A stretch of 11,954 nucleotides of DNA from Gallionellaceae bacterium (GTDB lineage Bacteria; Pseudomonadota; Gammaproteobacteria; Burkholderiales; Gallionellaceae), in contig JAUSKS010000002.1 in the NCBI GenBank assembly GCA_030646595.1, positions 1 to 11,954 of the forward strand, read 5' to 3'. A program made the translations under genes and the position numbers. The first letter of the stretch is position 1. Each line of letters starts with the position of its first letter. This document shows positions 9,717 to 11,954 of this stretch, in pieces. The notes beneath the pieces are model-generated. The model saw only the letters and a program-made list of their open reading frames with translations. It had not been told where the DNA came from and ran no database searches.

Positions 9717-9745
9717 ATACTGACGAATTTTTTTCTCGCTGTCAA
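9717..9745 (-). promoter_or_regulatory. Putative promoter of the copper operon
   Basis: A perfect -35 TTGACA (9745-9740), a 17-bp spacer and a -10-like CAGTAT (9722-9717). The expected transcription start falls at about 9710, the A of the first ATG. The half-sites TGAC and GTCA, 16 bp apart within this stretch, could be a regulator site, but match no copper-regulator box I can name. Confidence 0.55.
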
Positions 9746-9777
9746 ATACGGGTTTAAACCTAACAACCGCAGTTCAA

Positions 9778-9905
9778 GCCACAGAGATTACAGAGGACAC
9801 AGAGATGATGGTGCAGGCCCCACTTTTTACTACTTACCTGATGGGTGAGGAGGTCATTAACGACAACCCATTGCTGTTCTCTGTGAACTCTGTGTTCTCT
9901 GTGGC
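9778..9905. repeat. 128-bp palindromic repeat element ('CACAGAG' type)
   Basis: The 27-bp arms 9778-9804 and 9879-9905 are inverted copies that agree at 23 of 27 positions. Each is built from a short unit of the ACAGAG type repeated three times. The 74-nt centre holds no gene. Such CCACAGAG...CACAGAG palindromes occur as dispersed intergenic repeats in several proteobacteria. It lies between the VIT gene and the copper operon and may act as a transcriptional boundary. Confidence 0.8.
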
Positions 9906-9963
9906 AAACAGCTTTTTCTAGGCTAAAATATTAAGGCATCACTTCAAAGCATTCTGTTTGCCA
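9902..9963. repeat. 10-bp inverted repeat downstream of the VIT gene
   Basis: TGGCAAACAG (9902-9911) and CTGTTTGCCA (9954-9963) are perfect inverted copies with 42 bp between. The left arm overlaps the end of the larger palindrome. It may be the scar of an insertion or a structure in the 3' end of the VIT transcript. Confidence 0.5.
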
Positions 9964-9992
9964 TCACACATAGCTGGTCAATGGGGATGTCT

Positions 9993-10685
9993 TCAAGCAG
10001 TCACCCCGAACAAAGCACCCACTCCAGCCGTTACGGCCATCGCCAAGGCACCCCAAAAGCTTACGCGCGCAGCAGCAAGCATCACCGCAGCGCCACCGAT
10101 GCGCGCAGCCAGTCCGCCTAATAGCGCGAGAAACACCAGCGAGCTGGCGGCAACAGTCCACATCAGCGCCGAGGTCGGTACTAACAAGACCAGCAAGAGA
10201 GGCAGGGCTGCGCCCAGTGAAAAAGTGCTGGCTGAGGCAAAGGCGGCTTGAATCGGCTGTGCGATGGACGTTGCGGAGATGCCCAGCTCGTCACGCGCAT
10301 GTGCGCCGAGCGCATCGTGTTCCATCAATTGGACAGCGACCTGGGCAGCGAGTCCAGCATCCAGCCCGCGCTCTACATAGATCGCTGCCAATTCCTCGTG
10401 CTCATGCTTGGGGTCAGCGGCCAACTCCTTGCGTTCGCGATCCAGATCAGCGCTTTCAGTATCGGCTTGTGAACTCACTGAAACATATTCGCCAGCAGCC
10501 ATCGACATGGCACCTGCCACCAGGCCGGCAACGCCGGTGACTAAAATACTTTTTGAACTGACTCCCGCTGCTGCTACGCCCAAGACCAAGCTGGCGGTGG
10601 AAACAATACCGTCATTTGCGCCCAGTACAGCGGCGCGTAGCCATCCAATGCGGTGTGTTCGGTGTTTTTCAATGTGTCTTCTCAT
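9993..10685 (-). CDS. VIT1/CCC1-family Fe2+/Mn2+ transporter
   Basis: A 230-residue integral membrane protein of the vacuolar iron transporter family; bacterial members are thought to remove Fe(II) or Mn(II) from the cytoplasm. Family marks are GANDGIVSTASLVLGV (22-37) in the first helix and GAMSMAAGEYVSVSSQAD (58-75) with the conserved Glu in the second. A polar, Glu/His-rich metal-binding segment (77-125, HEHEELAAIYVERGL...) links helix 2 to three further helices (about 152-171, 175-196, 205-228). Start at 10685: only a weak AAGAA lies upstream. It begins 19 bp from the end of the MITE, which may therefore affect its expression. It is separated from the copper operon by a palindromic repeat, so is probably a separate unit. 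Confidence 0.93.
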   Translation of the reverse strand: MRRHIEKHRTHRIGWLRAAVLGANDGIVSTASLVLGVAAAGVSSKSILVTGVAGLVAGAMSMAAGEYVSVSSQADTESADLDRERKELAADPKHEHEELAAIYVERGLDAGLAAQVAVQLMEHDALGAHARDELGISATSIAQPIQAAFASASTFSLGAALPLLLVLLVPTSALMWTVAASSLVFLALLGGLAARIGGAAVMLAAARVSFWGALAMAVTAGVGALFGVTA

Positions 10686-10704
10686 AATATTCTTGTGCGC
10701 TTAA

Positions 10705-10845
10705 GGGCACCTCTAAAAATTCAAACTCCGTCGCGATACTGCGTTACTCACAAAAAATTACTCCTTACATATCACACATATGTGGCGTCGCAATTTTTTA
10801 TTCGCGCCTTGTCTCGCTTAGGATTTTGAATTTTTAGAGGTGCCC
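10705..10845. mobile_element. MITE-like element with perfect 21-bp terminal inverted repeats
   Basis: The ends 10705-10725 and 10825-10845 are perfect inverted copies (GGGCACCTCT... and ...AGAGGTGCCC). Partial complementarity continues inward, through an AAAAAATT block on each side, to a central CACATATGTG (10775-10784), so the whole 141 bp is one long imperfect palindrome. It has no coding capacity and is presumably moved by a transposase elsewhere. A target duplication is unclear: TTAA on the left and TGAA on the right. It lies between cusA and the VIT gene and could also act as a terminator for cusA. Confidence 0.85.
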
Positions 10846-10878
10846 TGAATGGTGTGCATATTATGCCTGGCTCAGCGC

Positions 10879-10920
10879 AAAAAATGACCCTTGCGGGGCA
10901 GATTCTGGCGGCTTATCTGC
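10879..10920 (-). terminator. Weak terminator-like structure at the end of cusA
   Basis: On the minus strand GCAGAT/ATCTGC (6 bp, overlapping the stop) is followed by CCC-GCAA-GGG, a short stem with a GNRA-type loop, and then TCA and six T. The stems are short, so termination would be partial. Confidence 0.35.
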
Positions 10921-11954
10921 GGCTCCGGAACAATGCCCGCTCCTGCACCAGCGCGTAAATGGCTGGAATCACGATCAGCGTCAATAGGGTAGAAGAAATC
11001 ATGCCACCGACCATGGGGGCGGCGATGCGGCGCATGACTTCGGAGCCAGTGCCGCTGCTCCACATGATGGGCAGCAGGCCGGCCATGATCGCAACCACAG
11101 TCATCATTTTTGGCCGCACACGCTCGACCGCGCCTTCCATGACTGCGGCATATAAGTCACCCAAACTAAATTGCTGGCCTGTGCGCTCACGTTCTTTTTG
11201 TAACGCATTCAAGGCATGATCTAGATAGATCAACATCACCACGCCAGTTTCCGCAGCAACCCCAGCCAATGCAATAAAACCTACTGCCACGGCCACGCTC
11301 ATGTTGTAACCCAGTGCCCACATCAGCCACACACCGCCCACCAGCGCAAACGGCACTGACAGCATAACAATCAATGACTCGGTCACGCGCCGGAAATTGA
11401 GATATAGCAGCAGGAAAATAATCACCAGCGTCAGTGGCACGACAACTTTCAATTTGGCTATCGCTCGTTCCATGTATTCAAACTGGCCGCTCCAGGTGAC
11501 GTAATAACCGGGCGGAAATTTGACTTGTTGCTGCACGGCTTTTTGCGCATCACGTACATAGCCACCGATGTCACGGTCACGAATGTCCACATAGATGTAA
11601 GCGGACAACAGTGCGTTCTCGGTGCGTATGGCAGGTGCACCTTTGGCTACTTCAATGCGCGCCAACTGGCCGAGCGGAATCATTGCGCCCGTCATGGTGG
11701 GCACCAGCACCTGGGTGGCAATCATTTGCGGGCTGGAACGCAATTCGCGTGGATAACGCACATTCACGCCGAAGCGCTCCAGTCCTTCCACGGTGGTGGT
11801 CACCGTCTCGCCGCCTAATGCCGTGCCGACCACTTCCTGCACATCATTGATGGTGAGGCCATAGCGCGCAAGCTGCATGCGATCCGGCTCGATGTTGAGA
11901 TAATAACCACCAGTTAATCGTTCGGCATAGGCGCTGGTGGTGCCGGGAACTTGT
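10913..11954 (-). CDS. cusA: CusA-type RND copper/silver efflux pump, C-terminal part, cut by window edge
   Basis: The last ~346 residues of an inner-membrane heavy-metal RND pump (usual length about 1,050) that drives Cu(I)/Ag(I) out through a CusB/CusC-type channel using the proton gradient. The frame runs to the right edge without a stop (QVPGTTSAYAERLTGGYYLN...). Seen in order: the periplasmic docking and pore part (ARYGLTINDVQEVVGTALGG, PRELRSS), the segment FPPGYYVTWSGQFEYM before the membrane part, then five or so membrane helices including IALAGVAAETGVVMLIYLD, the segment typical of the CusA branch with its conserved Glu, and VRPKMMTVVAIMAGLLPIMW. The protein ends in RALFRSRR. CusB and CusC would be expected upstream, beyond the window. 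Confidence 0.95.
   Translation of the reverse strand, partial: QVPGTTSAYAERLTGGYYLNIEPDRMQLARYGLTINDVQEVVGTALGGETVTTTVEGLERFGVNVRYPRELRSSPQMIATQVLVPTMTGAMIPLGQLARIEVAKGAPAIRTENALLSAYIYVDIRDRDIGGYVRDAQKAVQQQVKFPPGYYVTWSGQFEYMERAIAKLKVVVPLTLVIIFLLLYLNFRRVTESLIVMLSVPFALVGGVWLMWALGYNMSVAVAVGFIALAGVAAETGVVMLIYLDHALNALQKERERTGQQFSLGDLYAAVMEGAVERVRPKMMTVVAIMAGLLPIMWSSGTGSEVMRRIAAPMVGGMISSTLLTLIVIPAIYALVQERALFRSRR

Noticed and set aside
9711..9780. CueR-type operator for the copper operon
   Set aside because: No ACCTTCC/GGAAGGT-type dyad and no 19-bp spacer between -35 and -10; the spacer here is the ordinary 17 bp.

Overview
This 12 kb window looks like an accessory, metal-handling region of a betaproteobacterial chromosome. 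The suggestion of Nitrosomonadales or Gallionellaceae-type relatives is tentative. It rests on the gene repertoire (phosphoketolase with acetate kinase, a pco/cop-type copper cluster, CusA, a VIT-family protein) and on dispersed palindromic repeats of the kind common in that group. No rRNA, tRNA, CRISPR array, intact insertion sequence or integrase is visible. Nearly every gene lies on the minus strand; the one exception is a lone nuclease-like gene on the plus strand.

Layout from low to high coordinates. (1) 1-2140: an acetate production module, acetate kinase (ackA) followed 20 bp downstream by phosphoketolase (xfp, cut by the left window edge). Phosphoketolase splits xylulose-5-P or fructose-6-P to acetyl phosphate, and AckA converts that to acetate plus ATP. 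(2) 2141-2620: a mostly non-coding stretch with a hairpin, a possible Met-rich micro-ORF and an 88-bp double-armed palindromic repeat. (3) 2621-3436: a visibly more A+T-rich plus-strand gene with a PD-(D/E)XK nuclease-like core. It converges on the end of the copper operon with only 4 bp between stop codons. (4) 3441-9710, transcribed right to left: a compact copper-resistance operon. Its order is a DUF2946-like Cys/His-rich secreted protein, a Tat-exported multicopper oxidase (PcoA/CopA), an outer-membrane CopB/PcoB, a DUF2231-like membrane protein, and a P1B copper ATPase with an N-terminal YHS domain and two tandem heavy-metal-binding domains. (5) 9711-9992: a promoter-like site at the head of the operon and a 128-bp palindromic repeat. 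(6) 9993-10685: a VIT1/CCC1-family Fe/Mn transporter. (7) 10705-10845: a MITE-like element with perfect 21-bp terminal inverted repeats. (8) 10913-11954: the C-terminal third of a CusA-type RND copper/silver efflux pump, cut by the right edge.

Together the copper genes would cover three compartments. The P1B ATPase exports cytoplasmic Cu(I), the multicopper oxidase and Met/His-rich proteins handle periplasmic copper, and CopB and the CusA pump act at or across the outer membrane. No copper regulator (CueR or CopRS) lies inside the window. The points most worth a second look are the apparently leaderless promoter of the copper operon, the orphan nuclease-like gene with an A8G5 slippery tract, the repeat fused to the start of the Met-rich micro-ORF, the recently duplicated metal-binding unit in the ATPase, and the MITE 19 bp upstream of the VIT gene.
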